Origin: Phenylobacterium deserti
GTDB lineage: Bacteria > Pseudomonadota > Alphaproteobacteria > Caulobacterales > Caulobacteraceae
DNA: 64,000 nt
NCBI RefSeq assembly: GCF_003254705.1
Contig: NZ_QFYR01000001.1
Coordinates: forward strand, 124,001-188,000
Reading direction: 5' to 3'
A program made the translations under genes and the position numbers. This document shows positions 12,045 to 19,181 of this stretch, in pieces. A model generated the notes under the pieces. It did no database searches and was not told the DNA's origin. It saw nothing but the letters and a program-made list of their open reading frames with translations. Position 1 is the stretch's first letter; each line of letters opens with the position of its first letter.

Positions 12045-12632
12045 CTAGTACCGCTGCTCCACCGGCTTCACGCCCCATTTCGGCGGCGGCGGGGTGTAGG
12101 CGCGGAAGCGCTCAATCGCCGCCTCGGTGCTGTTCTCGTAGATCAGCATGTCGCCGTAGGGCTTCGCCAGGAAGCCCTTCTCGACCATGTTGTCGATCGC
12201 GGCGCGCAGCGGCTCGTAGTAGCCGTTCACGTTGACGAAGCCGCAGGGCTTGTTGTGGAAGCCGAGCAGGGCCCAGGTCCACTGCTCGAAGATTTCCTCG
12301 AAGGTGCCAGGCCCGCCCGGCAGGCACAGGAAGCCGTCCGAAAGCTCGGCCATCTTCCATTTCCGCTCGTGCATCGAGCTGACCACATGCAGCTCGGAAA
12401 GACCGGTGTGGCCGATCTCCTGGTTGACCAGGTCCTCGGGCATCACCCCCACCACCTTGCCGCCAGCAGCCAGGGCGGCGTCAGCCACAGCGCCCATCAG
12501 ACCGACGCGCCCGCCGCCGTAGACGAGGGTGAGCCCCTGGCGGGCGATCAGGGTTCCGGCGGTGACGGCTTCTTCCAGAAAGGCCGGATCGGTCCCGGCG
12601 GCGGACCCGCAGTAGATGCAGATGCTGTTCAC
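12045..12632 (-). CDS. LOG-family nucleoside monophosphate phosphoribohydrolase
   Basis: Member of the TIGR00730 Rossmann-fold family (LONELY GUY), which cleaves the N-glycosidic bond of nucleotides such as AMP or cytokinin riboside monophosphates. It carries both family signatures: GGGRVGLMG (residues 40-48 region) and the catalytic PGGPGTFEEIFEQWTWALLG block (from residue 105). The N-terminal strand reads ICIYCGSAAGTDP. The frame is open further upstream to 12758, but that extension is low in conservation. GTG 12632, giving MNSICIYCGS with an AGAAGG box upstream, matches the usual family start and a 195-residue length. In bacteria this is often a housekeeping nucleotide-salvage activity rather than hormone synthesis. 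Confidence 0.85.
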   Translation of the reverse strand: MNSICIYCGSAAGTDPAFLEEAVTAGTLIARQGLTLVYGGGRVGLMGAVADAALAAGGKVVGVMPEDLVNQEIGHTGLSELHVVSSMHERKWKMAELSDGFLCLPGGPGTFEEIFEQWTWALLGFHNKPCGFVNVNGYYEPLRAAIDNMVEKGFLAKPYGDMLIYENSTEAAIERFRAYTPPPPKWGVKPVEQRY

Positions 12633-12820
12633 GAAAGGCCTTCTGTGACCAAGCTGAGGGCGAAAAGGGGCGCTCTGATAGGCCGATTGCGCTGTTGAGT
12701 CACTGTGTGGCTGGCCTCGCGCCCATTCGCCAGCTACATATCCTTCCACGGCCCTCACACTCGATGGCCGGGCGTCGTTAAGGAAACGGCGCAGACTTCT
12801 ATCTCGGTTAGGTCACGCGA

Positions 12821-13417
12821 ATGGCGAGCGGCACGGTCAAGTGGTTCAACACCGCTAAGGGCTTTGGCTTTATTCAACCGGATGACGGCGGCTCCGACGT
12901 CTTCGTCCACATTTCGGCAGTCGAGCAAGCGGGCCTGCGTGGCCTCAACGAAGGCGATCAGGTTTCGTACGAGCTTGAGCAGGACCGCCGGTCCGGCAAG
13001 CTCTCCGCTGGCGCGCTGGTCGTCACCGGCCAAGGCGCGGCTCCGGCGCGTGCTCCGCGCAGCGGCGGCTTCGGCGATCGCGGCGGCTTCGGCGGCGGTG
13101 ACCGCGGCGGCTACGGCGGCGATCGTGGCGGCTTCGGCGGCGGCAGCCGTGGCGGCTTCGGCGGCGGCGGCGGCGGCGGTCGTCCGGCCGGCCAAATCGC
13201 CGGCTCGGGCTCGGGCACGGTGAAGTGGTTCAACCCCACCAAGGGCTTCGGCTTCATCCAGCCGGAAGACGGCGGCCAGGACATCTTCGTCCACATCTCG
13301 GCCGTCGAGCAGGCTGGCCTGCGCGGCCTCAACGAAGGCCAGTCGGTCTCGTTCGACCTCGAACAAGACCGCCGCAGCGGCAAGACCTCGGCCACCAACC
13401 TTCGGGTTCAGGGCTAA
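12821..13417 (+). CDS. Two-domain cold shock protein with Arg-Gly-Gly-rich linker
   Basis: Single-stranded RNA/DNA chaperone. Two cold shock domains, residues 1-70 and 130-198, each have the nucleic-acid-binding pair KGFGFIQP and DVFVHIS or DIFVHIS. They share the long block [14 protein letters not shown] exactly, indicating an internal duplication. Between them lies a 60-residue linker (about 71-131) rich in Gly, Phe and Arg with four RGG motifs and a run of Gly. Alphaproteobacterial double-domain Csp proteins are known, in Caulobacter among others, but their linkers are usually short. The 190-base leader upstream could hold post-transcriptional control. A strong terminator follows. Cold or stationary-phase induction is plausible but not shown. 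Confidence 0.92.
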   Translation: MASGTVKWFNTAKGFGFIQPDDGGSDVFVHISAVEQAGLRGLNEGDQVSYELEQDRRSGKLSAGALVVTGQGAAPARAPRSGGFGDRGGFGGGDRGGYGGDRGGFGGGSRGGFGGGGGGGRPAGQIAGSGSGTVKWFNPTKGFGFIQPEDGGQDIFVHISAVEQAGLRGLNEGQSVSFDLEQDRRSGKTSATNLRVQG

Positions 13418-13425
13418 AGGCTTCG

Positions 13426-13463
13426 GGGCCTCTTCCGCCAGGCGGAAGAGGCCCTTTCCTTTT
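13426..13463 (+). terminator. Rho-independent terminator of the cold shock gene
   Basis: Near-perfect inverted repeat (13426-13439 with 13441-13454). The innermost pairs open into a small loop, followed by TTTCCTTTT. It starts 9 bases after the stop codon. Confidence 0.88.
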
Positions 13464-13587
13464 GAGGCCGCCCGTTGCGACGGGACGATCTCGCGCGTTG
13501 CGATCGCCGCGCGTGCAGCTGGCTGAAACCCCGGGTTAAGGCCGTGCTGCTTAAGCTCCTCAGCCAAGGCTGACAGGAGCCCCTTTC

Positions 13588-15210
13588 TTGACCATCGGGT
13601 CACACCGGCTGCTCGGCTTCGCGTTTGCGAGCGCCGACCTGCTCATCGAGATTTCGCCGAGCGGTGTGATCACCTATGCGCTGGGCGCCAGCGAAGCTGT
13701 TTCCGGAAGCCACGAAGACGACCTGATCGGCCGCCCCTGGCGCGCCATGGTCGAAGAAGCTGACTGGCCGATGCTGGAAGCGCTGTTCGACGGCCTGGAA
13801 ACTGGCCAGCGTGGCGGTCCCATCCTGGCGCGCCTTCGCGCCGACGACGGAACGCCCCGCGCTGCGGTGCTGTCCGCCTTCCGTGTCCCCGAGAATGGGG
13901 ACGCCCTGTCCTGCGCCTTTTCGTTCGCAGCCCCGGAACGCGCGCCGCCGCCCGGCGAGATGCACGACCGGCAGGCGTTCGAAGACCTGACCACCGCACT
14001 GCTGCAGACGGCCAAGGCGACGGGCGCCGACCTGGAGCTGGCGCTGGTGGAGTTGGCCGGACTGGCGGCCGCGCGTGAAGCCGCCGAAGGCGAGAGCCGC
14101 CGGAAGCTGGAAGCGCGCCTGGCGGGCGTGCTGCGCGCCCAGGCCCACGGGGGCCAGGCGGCCACCGAACTGGGCGGCGAGCGGTTCGCCCTGGTTCGCG
14201 CCCGGGGCGAAGGGGCCGACACCCTGGTCAAGCGGGTCGGGAAGCTGATGGACGTGGATCCGGAGCGTCCGATCCGCCCGCGCGCCGACGTGATCCCCCT
14301 GCGCAGCGACCCTGAGACGGAGGGCGGATCGCGGCACACCATGAAGGCGCTCCGCTTCTCGCTGGACACCTTCCTGCGGGACGGGCCCGGGGCCAGCGGC
14401 CCCTCGACCCTCAGCGAGGCGCTGAGCCGGGCCATGCAGAAGACCCTAGACGAGGTGGGTGCCCTGGGCGCGGCGATCCGGGACAAGCAGTTTCGCCTGG
14501 TCTACCAGCCGGTGGTGCGGCTGGCTGACGGCGCCCTGCACCACTACGAGACCCTGGTACGGTTCGGCGACGAGGAGAGCCCCTTCCCGCTGATCCGCAT
14601 GGCCGAGGAGATGGAGCTGATCGAGGCGCTGGACCTCGCCATCCTCGAGCGCGCGGTTCAGACCCTGGCCCGCGAAGGCGGCATCAAACTGGCCGTCAAT
14701 GTTTCCGGCCGGACCATCGCCAGCGCACGGTTCATCGAGCAGGCCAGCGCCCTGATCGACGCCTACCCGAAGAGCCGGGGCCGGCTGATGTTCGAGCTGA
14801 CCGAAAGCGCCGCGCTGGACGACCTGGCGCTTGCCGACCGGCACCTGCAGGCGCTGCGGGCGAAAGGCTGCGAGATCTGCCTGGACGACTTCGGCGCCGG
14901 CGCCGCAAGCCTGGCTTACCTGCAGCAACTGACTCTCGACGTGCTGAAGATCGACGGCCGCTACATCCGCGACCTGCAGCACGGCGGTCGGGAAGCCACC
15001 TTCGTGAAGCATCTGGTCCAGATGTGTGGCGAACTGGGCGTGCGGACCCTGGCAGAGATGGTGGAGACCACCGCGGCGGAGGACGCCGTGCGGCGGGCCG
15101 GCGTGGATTTCGCCCAAGGCTGGCTGTATGGCGCTGCGCTCGACGCGCCCAAGCCGCAACTGGAACGGGCCCCGTTCAAGGCGCGGATGCGGCCTGCGCT
15201 GAGCCGCTGA
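13588..15210 (+). CDS. PAS-like/EAL protein, probable cyclic-di-GMP phosphodiesterase
   Basis: Likely hydrolyses c-di-GMP. The N-terminal third (about 5-115) resembles a PAS domain (FASADLLIEISPSGVITYALGASEAV). The middle (about 125-225) has the flavour of a degenerate GGDEF fold without an active GGDEF motif. The C-terminal EAL domain (about 285-525) starts YQPVVRLADGALHHYETLVRF, with the signature Glu321 in ETL rather than EAL. Other catalytic residues are present: NVSG, FELTES, LDDFGAGAASLAYL, LKIDGRYI, AEMVET and AQGWLYG. Retained metal and base residues suggest activity. A stand-alone receiver gene follows 101 bases downstream and may belong to the same circuit. Confidence 0.88.
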   Translation: MTIGSHRLLGFAFASADLLIEISPSGVITYALGASEAVSGSHEDDLIGRPWRAMVEEADWPMLEALFDGLETGQRGGPILARLRADDGTPRAAVLSAFRVPENGDALSCAFSFAAPERAPPPGEMHDRQAFEDLTTALLQTAKATGADLELALVELAGLAAAREAAEGESRRKLEARLAGVLRAQAHGGQAATELGGERFALVRARGEGADTLVKRVGKLMDVDPERPIRPRADVIPLRSDPETEGGSRHTMKALRFSLDTFLRDGPGASGPSTLSEALSRAMQKTLDEVGALGAAIRDKQFRLVYQPVVRLADGALHHYETLVRFGDEESPFPLIRMAEEMELIEALDLAILERAVQTLAREGGIKLAVNVSGRTIASARFIEQASALIDAYPKSRGRLMFELTESAALDDLALADRHLQALRAKGCEICLDDFGAGAASLAYLQQLTLDVLKIDGRYIRDLQHGGREATFVKHLVQMCGELGVRTLAEMVETTAAEDAVRRAGVDFAQGWLYGAALDAPKPQLERAPFKARMRPALSR

Positions 15211-15311
15211 GAGCCTCCAGACGGCCTTCTATGCGCCAAGAGCGTGGAACCCGCGTTAGCCATGTTGCGATCCGCGCCGCTGTCGGGTAGGCGACACTTC
15301 CGGAGGACGGA

Positions 15312-15710
15312 ATGGCGCGAATTCTGTTGGTCGAGGACGAGGCCGACATCCGCGAACTGATCGAAGACGCCTTCGCGGAGCGCGGTCTGGAGCTTCGCTC
15401 GGCGGCGTCCGACCGCGCCGCCTACGAGATCCTGGAAGCCGAAGCCGGCGGATACGAGCTGCTGATCACCGATATCAACCTTGGCGAGGGCACCACGGGG
15501 TTCGACGTCGCCCGGCGAGCGCGGCAGCTGAACGGCTCGCTTCGGGTGATCTATATCACCGGCCACGCCGCCCACATGGGCCGCTTCGGCGTGGACGGCG
15601 GCGAAATGTTCCCCAAGCCGTTCCGACCGGCCGAACTGGCCGAGCGCGCCGTCCAGGTTCTGGATATTGGCGCCCGGGACTTGCCCCCGCAGGACGCGCC
15701 GCCTAACTAG
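15312..15710 (+). CDS. Single-domain response regulator
   Basis: A 132-residue CheY-like receiver without output domain. The acidic pocket is VEDEAD, the phosphorylation site Asp54 in LLITDINLG, switch Thr83 in YITGH, and Lys102 in MFPKPF. A short Pro-rich tail ends the protein. The GGAGG box lies immediately before ATG 15312. It shares unusually close sequence and identical motif spacing with the receiver at 18036-18395, so the two are paralogues. It probably acts by protein-protein contact or as a phosphate sink. A weak GGAAC-N17-CGAT pair (15246-15271) recalls a sigma-EcfG promoter. Confidence 0.88.
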   Translation: MARILLVEDEADIRELIEDAFAERGLELRSAASDRAAYEILEAEAGGYELLITDINLGEGTTGFDVARRARQLNGSLRVIYITGHAAHMGRFGVDGGEMFPKPFRPAELAERAVQVLDIGARDLPPQDAPPN

Positions 15711-15733
15711 CCGCCCGCGAGGCCACGCCCTCC

Positions 15734-15770
15734 CCCTGATCCGTCAGGGCCGATGTCCGGGACGGCCCGG
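15734..15770 (+). promoter_or_regulatory. Tandem hairpins before the SugE-type gene, possible guanidine-II-like element
   Basis: Hairpin 1 has a 6-bp stem (15734-15739 / 15744-15749) with loop TCCG. Hairpin 2 has a 5-bp stem (15757-15761 / 15766-15770) with loop ACGG. Guanidine-II (mini-ykkC) riboswitches consist of two short hairpins with ACGR loops ahead of SMR exporters. Here only the second loop fits, so the identification is tentative. Confidence 0.3.
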
Positions 15771-15793
15771 CCCCTTTGGAAACAGGAGGGCCC

Positions 15794-16108
15794 ATGGCCT
15801 GGTTCGCATTGTTCATCGCCGGACTGCTGGAAGTCGTCTGGGCGTTCTTCATGAAGCAGTCGCACGGCTTCACCCGGCTGACGCCGACCCTGATCACCTT
15901 CGCCACCATGTTCGCCAGCTTCGGCCTGCTGTCCTGGTCGATGAGAAGCCTGCCCATGGGCACAGCCTATTCGGTCTGGACGGGGATCGGGGCGGTGGGC
16001 GCGTTCGTGGTGGGCGCGGCGCTGCTGGGCGAGCCGCTGAGCCCGATGCGGGTGGCGGCGGCGGCATTGATCGTCGGCGGGCTGGTGCTGATGAAGGTCG
16101 CGTCCTGA
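15794..16108 (+). CDS. Small multidrug resistance family exporter, SugE/Gdx type
   Basis: Four-helix, dual-topology proton antiporter of 104 residues in the inner membrane. Glu13 and Trp16 in GLLEVVWAFFMKQSHGFTRLTP are the essential carboxylate and the SugE-like Trp. HGFTRLTP and GTAYSVWTGIGAVGAF are typical of the guanidinium exporter (Gdx) subgroup rather than EmrE. Guanidinium export is therefore inferred, with quaternary ammonium compounds as the alternative. ATG 15794 is chosen over an in-frame TTG at 15776 because AGGAGG lies 6-8 bases before it. Two hairpins upstream may be a guanidine sensor. A single SMR gene suggests a homodimer. Confidence 0.85.
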   Translation: MAWFALFIAGLLEVVWAFFMKQSHGFTRLTPTLITFATMFASFGLLSWSMRSLPMGTAYSVWTGIGAVGAFVVGAALLGEPLSPMRVAAAALIVGGLVLMKVAS

Positions 16109-16123
16109 GGGCCGGCTGCAACG

Positions 16124-16154
16124 AAAAAGGCCCGGCGCATGGGTGCGCCGGGCC
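16124..16154 (-). terminator. Rho-independent terminator of the CsgG-like gene
   Basis: Perfect 11-bp stem (16129-16139 / 16144-16154) with a 4-base loop. The run of five T follows only on the minus strand (16124-16128), matching the gene that ends at 16179. It sits between convergent genes. Confidence 0.88.
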
Positions 16155-16178
16155 GCTTCTCGGGTTGGAGGAGGCGTC

Positions 16179-17138
16179 CTAGCCCGGGCCGATCATGGCC
16201 GAGGACACCCAGCCGCGGTTGCCGTTCTCGTCGTCCACTTCCCACCAGATGCCGTTCTTCTGGCCGGTCGGGTAGACCATGTCGCCCACCGCGAAGTCGC
16301 GCACCTTGGCGGCCTGCGGAGAGGCGGTCTTGCGCATGACGATCACCTGCTTGACCTTGTAGGCCTGCATGCCGGCGGCCTGGCTGGCCTCCGCGCCCGT
16401 GGGGGCGTTGCGCTGCAGGTAGCCGACGAGGTCCACAAAGGCGTTGAAGTAGGCGGCCGTGACCACCTTGCCGATTTCGGTGTTGGAATAGCCGCCGCCG
16501 GACGCGCCGCCGAAGCCGCCGCCGCCCCAGCCGCCGCCGGACAGGTCGAAGCCGATGTCGGTCTTCTGGGACACGCCTTCGGCGATGTAGAGCTGCTCGG
16601 TGGTGCGGGCGTCCACCAGGGTGATCAGCGCCTGGGCTTCGCTCTTCTTGGTGCGCAGGCCGCCGGCCAGCATGCCGGCCGCGCCCAGGCGCGAGCCGAA
16701 GGCGCCGGCCACAGCGCCGATGGCGTTGCCGCCGCTGTTGGCGTTGGAGTTCGCCAGGTCCGGCACGATGAAGAAGTCGGCGGCGGCCACCTGGCCGCGG
16801 CCGATGTTGGAGCCGCGGCGCAGATCGCCGCCGGCGCCGAGCTCGGCCTCGGCGTTGCGCATCGCCAGGCCTGCATTGCGGTCCACCACCCGGAGGCAGT
16901 TGGAGCGCATGGCGAACAGCTTGATCAGCGATTCAGGGTTGGACAGGCCAAGCTCGGTCCACCAGCGGTTCTCCGGCTCCTGGATGGCGACGCGGCCCAG
17001 CGGCTTGTCGCACTTCGGAAGCTCCGGCGTGGCGGCGTTCTTGGGGCCCTTCTTGTCCATGCCGTACTGGGCGGCGGCGGGCTGGGCGAGAGCCAGAAGC
17101 GCGAGCCCGGCGAGGGCCGCGGTGGTGAGTTTGCGCAT
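16179..17138 (-). CDS. Exported CsgG/LpoB-like protein with C-terminal SH3-like domain
   Basis: A 319-residue secreted protein with signal peptide (KLTTAALAGLALLALAQPAAAQYG) but no lipobox Cys. The middle (about 60-240) resembles the CsgG/LpoB fold: NCLRVVDRNAG, a variable loop, DFFIVPDLANSN, ALITLVDARTTEQLYIAEG, then a Gly-rich patch (GGGWGGGGFGG) and GKVVTAAYFNAFVDLVGYLQ. The last 60 residues (VRDFAVGDMVYPTGQKNGIWWEVDDENGNRGWVSSAMI) look like a bacterial SH3 domain, which binds peptidoglycan or peptides. The function is probably envelope assembly or activation of a cell-wall enzyme. No curli genes are nearby, so a curli role is unlikely. It has its own promoter and terminator. Confidence 0.7.
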   Translation of the reverse strand: MRKLTTAALAGLALLALAQPAAAQYGMDKKGPKNAATPELPKCDKPLGRVAIQEPENRWWTELGLSNPESLIKLFAMRSNCLRVVDRNAGLAMRNAEAELGAGGDLRRGSNIGRGQVAAADFFIVPDLANSNANSGGNAIGAVAGAFGSRLGAAGMLAGGLRTKKSEAQALITLVDARTTEQLYIAEGVSQKTDIGFDLSGGGWGGGGFGGASGGGYSNTEIGKVVTAAYFNAFVDLVGYLQRNAPTGAEASQAAGMQAYKVKQVIVMRKTASPQAAKVRDFAVGDMVYPTGQKNGIWWEVDDENGNRGWVSSAMIGPG

Positions 17139-17171
17139 AGAATCCCCCCGGGGAAAATCGTCGAGCCGGGG

Positions 17172-17200
17172 CGTCTAGCTTCACCGTAGAGCGAAATCAA
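17172..17200 (-). promoter_or_regulatory. Candidate promoter of the CsgG-like gene
   Basis: On the minus strand TTGATT (17195-17200) and TAGACG (17172-17177) are 17 bases apart. The extended GCTAGAC resembles the Caulobacter housekeeping -10 pattern GCTANAWC. It lies 34 bases before the start codon, which has a GGGGGGA ribosome site. Confidence 0.4.
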
Positions 17201-17229
17201 CCCGCATATCGTCGATTTGCGAGGGCGCC

Positions 17230-17709
17230 CTAGCGGACGGCGACGATCTCGATCTCGCTGCCGTTGACCTCGACGACGTCGCCCACGGACTTGCCGAGCA
17301 GGGCCGCGGCCAGGGGCGAGACGTAGGAGATGGAGCCCTTGGCGGGCTCGGCCTCATCCTCGCCGACGATGCGGAAAGCCTGGCGACGGCCGTCTTCGCG
17401 CTCGATCTCGACGGTGCGGCCGAATTGGGCGACGTCGGCCTGAGGCTCAGGCTCGGTGAGCTGGGCCGAGGCGCGGCGCTGGGACCAGTAGCGCAGGTCG
17501 CGGGTGGCGCGGGCCATGGCGGTGCGGTCGGCGCTGACGCCGCCTTGCGCCTGGGCGGCCGCATAGGCGGCGCGTGCGGCGGCGAGTTCAGCCTCGATGG
17601 CCGCCAGCCCCGAAGAGGTGACGAGGTTGGGATGAGGCGAGACCGGCCGGTCCGGCAGGTCTGCGGCTTGGGACTCGTAGTCCTCTTCCTTGGTGAACGC
17701 GACGGCCAT
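17230..17709 (-). CDS. GreA/GreB-family transcription factor with atypical coiled-coil tip
   Basis: RNA polymerase secondary-channel protein of 159 residues. The C-terminal FKBP-like domain (about 90-159) matches GreB closely: FGRTVEIEREDGRRQAFRIVGEDEAE, then GSISYVSPLAAALLGKSVGDVVEV. The N-terminal coiled coil (about 33-85) is present, but its tip reads GGVSADRTAMARATRDL where GreA and GreB carry D-x-x-E-N-A-D/E-Y. The acidic residues that coordinate the second Mg2+ for transcript cleavage are thus missing or shifted. It may act as a non-cleaving modulator, like Gfh1, Rnk or DksA-type factors. The first 30 residues are an extra leader without known domain. It precedes the CsgG-like gene by 91 bases. 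Confidence 0.75.
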   Translation of the reverse strand: MAVAFTKEEDYESQAADLPDRPVSPHPNLVTSSGLAAIEAELAAARAAYAAAQAQGGVSADRTAMARATRDLRYWSQRRASAQLTEPEPQADVAQFGRTVEIEREDGRRQAFRIVGEDEAEPAKGSISYVSPLAAALLGKSVGDVVEVNGSEIEIVAVR

Positions 17710-17748
17710 GCCCCGGACTTAGGCGCTCCGGCCCATCAGGGAAAGGCG

Positions 17749-17940
17749 TCAGGACAGGTGATTGCCCTCGCAGTCCACCGCGAACAGCTTCTGGCCATCG
17801 TAGATCACGTCGATGCGCGCGCAGTCGGCGTGCTGGGCCAGCACCTCGGGAATGCGGGTCAGCACCTCCGACGCCCGGGTGATGGCGAGCGTCGCCGTGG
17901 GCGTCGTCGAGCCTTCGTGGAAGACCTTGAGCTGGTACAT
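17749..17940 (-). CDS. Small conserved-looking hypothetical protein
   Basis: A 63-residue soluble protein: MYQLKVFHEGSTTPTATLAI, then TRASEVLTRIPEVLAQHADC and a beta-rich end (RIDVIYDGQKLFAVDCEGN). The alternation of strands around one helix suggests a compact beta-alpha-beta domain. The ATG at 17940 is preferred over an in-frame GTG/ATG further upstream because the extension is Pro/Ala-rich and unlike a folded start. It sits between the Gre-like gene and a receiver gene, all on the minus strand. I do not recognise the family. Confidence 0.6.
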   Translation of the reverse strand: MYQLKVFHEGSTTPTATLAITRASEVLTRIPEVLAQHADCARIDVIYDGQKLFAVDCEGNHLS

Positions 17941-18035
17941 GGCAAGCCTAGTGAACTGAGGCTCTTCAAGTGCGCCCGCAGGGGCCAACTCGCCATATAG
18001 TGGAATTACCTAGGGCAGACTGGCGCAGGTAAGCG

Positions 18036-18395
18036 TCAGCTGCCGATCAGCAGGTCCAGCTGCTCGGCCATTTCGGTCGGGCTGAAGGGCTTGGGGAACA
18101 TCAGCGCCTTGTCTGCCTCGAAGTGCCTAAGGTTGGCCGCGGAGCCCGTCATGTAGGCCACCTGGATGTCCGGGTTCAGCTCGCGGGCGCGGCGCGCCAG
18201 GGCGAAGCCGTTCGGCCCGGCGCCGAGATCCACATCCGTCACGATCGCCGCAAAGCTGCGCGCTTCCGGCTCCAGCAGGGAGTAGGCCTCCCTTGCGCAG
18301 CTCGCCGTCACCACCGAATGACCCTGATCGCTGATCGCTTCTTTCACGATCTCGGCGATCAGCGGCTCGTCTTCCACAACCAACACGCTCGCCAT
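18036..18395 (-). CDS. Single-domain response regulator (paralogue of the one at 15312)
   Basis: A 119-residue CheY-like receiver. VLVVEDEPLIAE provides the acidic pair, Asp54 in AIVTDVDLG is the phospho-acceptor, Thr83 in YMTGSA the switch residue, and Lys102 in LMFPKPF the conserved lysine. Motif positions are identical to those of the receiver 2.3 kb away (15312-15710), and both share the GFxxARRARxLN stretch. The ATG at 18395 is preceded by AGAGAAG. It has no output domain. Phosphate relay or competition with its paralogue is a possible role. Confidence 0.87.
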   Translation of the reverse strand: MASVLVVEDEPLIAEIVKEAISDQGHSVVTASCAREAYSLLEPEARSFAAIVTDVDLGAGPNGFALARRARELNPDIQVAYMTGSAANLRHFEADKALMFPKPFSPTEMAEQLDLLIGS

Positions 18396-18488
18396 CAAGC
18401 TTCTCTTTTGAGACCCGCCAGCTCTCCGTCCGCCCTCTAACAAACGAGAGAAAGGAAAGGTCCCACGGCCGCGTTTTCTTTTGTGGAA

Positions 18489-19181
18489 TTAAGGTGATGC
18501 GCGATTTTTCGTCGGCTGCCCGACGGATGCGAGCCACACGACGTGGCGGGCGCCGCGGCCTTTCCGGTGGGCGTTGACGCGCACTTCGTCGGCCTGGAAG
18601 CCGGCCCGTCGCAACCGCTGGCTGAAGGGGGCGTCGGGCGCGGCGGACCACACCGCCAGTACGCCGCCCAGGCGCAGGGCCCGCTTAGCTGCGCCGAGGC
18701 CGCGGGGGTCGTAAAGGCCGTCGTTCTCTTCCCGGCTGAGGCCGCCGGGGCCGTTGTCGACATCCAGGAGGATGGCGTCCCAGCCGCCCTGCCCGATGGC
18801 CTCGGCGACATCGCCTTCGAAGACGGTGACGCGCGGATCCTCCAGGCTGCCTTCGAAGATGTGGGCCAGCGGCCCACGGGCCCAGGCGACCACCGCCGGG
18901 ACGAGCTCGGCCACGGTGATCTGCGCATCGGCGGGCGCGTGCGCCAGGGCGGCGCGCAGGGTGAAGCCCATCCCGAGGCCCCCGATCAGCAGGCGGGGCG
19001 CCTTGCGGCCGGCGATCCGCTCGCACGACAAGGTGGCGAGCGCCTGTTCGGAGCCGCTCATGCGGCTGTTCATCAGCTCGATGGGGCCGGCCATGATCGA
19101 GTACTCGGCGCCGCGGCGCATGAGCTTCAGCTCATCGCCGCCCGGCACCTGGGCGGTGTCGAGATGCTCCCAGCGGATCAT
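18489..19181 (-). CDS. Spermidine-synthase-like methyltransferase-fold protein
   Basis: A 230-residue Rossmann-fold protein of the polyamine synthase superfamily. LLIGGLGMGFTLRAALA is the nucleotide/SAM-binding loop, TVAELVPAVVAWARG holds the acidic residue for the ribose, and WDAILLDVDNGPGGL is the motif that in spermidine synthases carries the catalytic Asp. The N-terminal GPIELMNSRMSGSE block resembles the substrate-gate region. Short, stand-alone members like this are often annotated as spermidine synthase without proof. Aminopropyl transfer and simple methyl transfer are both open. It is the third gene of a coupled minus-strand operon: its ATG overlaps the stop of the pseudouridine synthase by 4 bases. 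Confidence 0.75.
   Translation of the reverse strand: MIRWEHLDTAQVPGGDELKLMRRGAEYSIMAGPIELMNSRMSGSEQALATLSCERIAGRKAPRLLIGGLGMGFTLRAALAHAPADAQITVAELVPAVVAWARGPLAHIFEGSLEDPRVTVFEGDVAEAIGQGGWDAILLDVDNGPGGLSREENDGLYDPRGLGAAKRALRLGGVLAVWSAAPDAPFSQRLRRAGFQADEVRVNAHRKGRGARHVVWLASVGQPTKNRASP

Noticed and set aside
12633..12758. N-terminal extension of the LOG-family protein
   Set aside because: The frame is open but the extension is not family-like; GTG 12632 gives the normal start and a plausible ribosome site.
13060..13200. GGC-rich repetitive DNA that might be taken for a repeat array
   Set aside because: It is in-frame coding sequence for the Gly/RGG linker of the cold shock protein, with irregular unit length and no CRISPR-like spacers.
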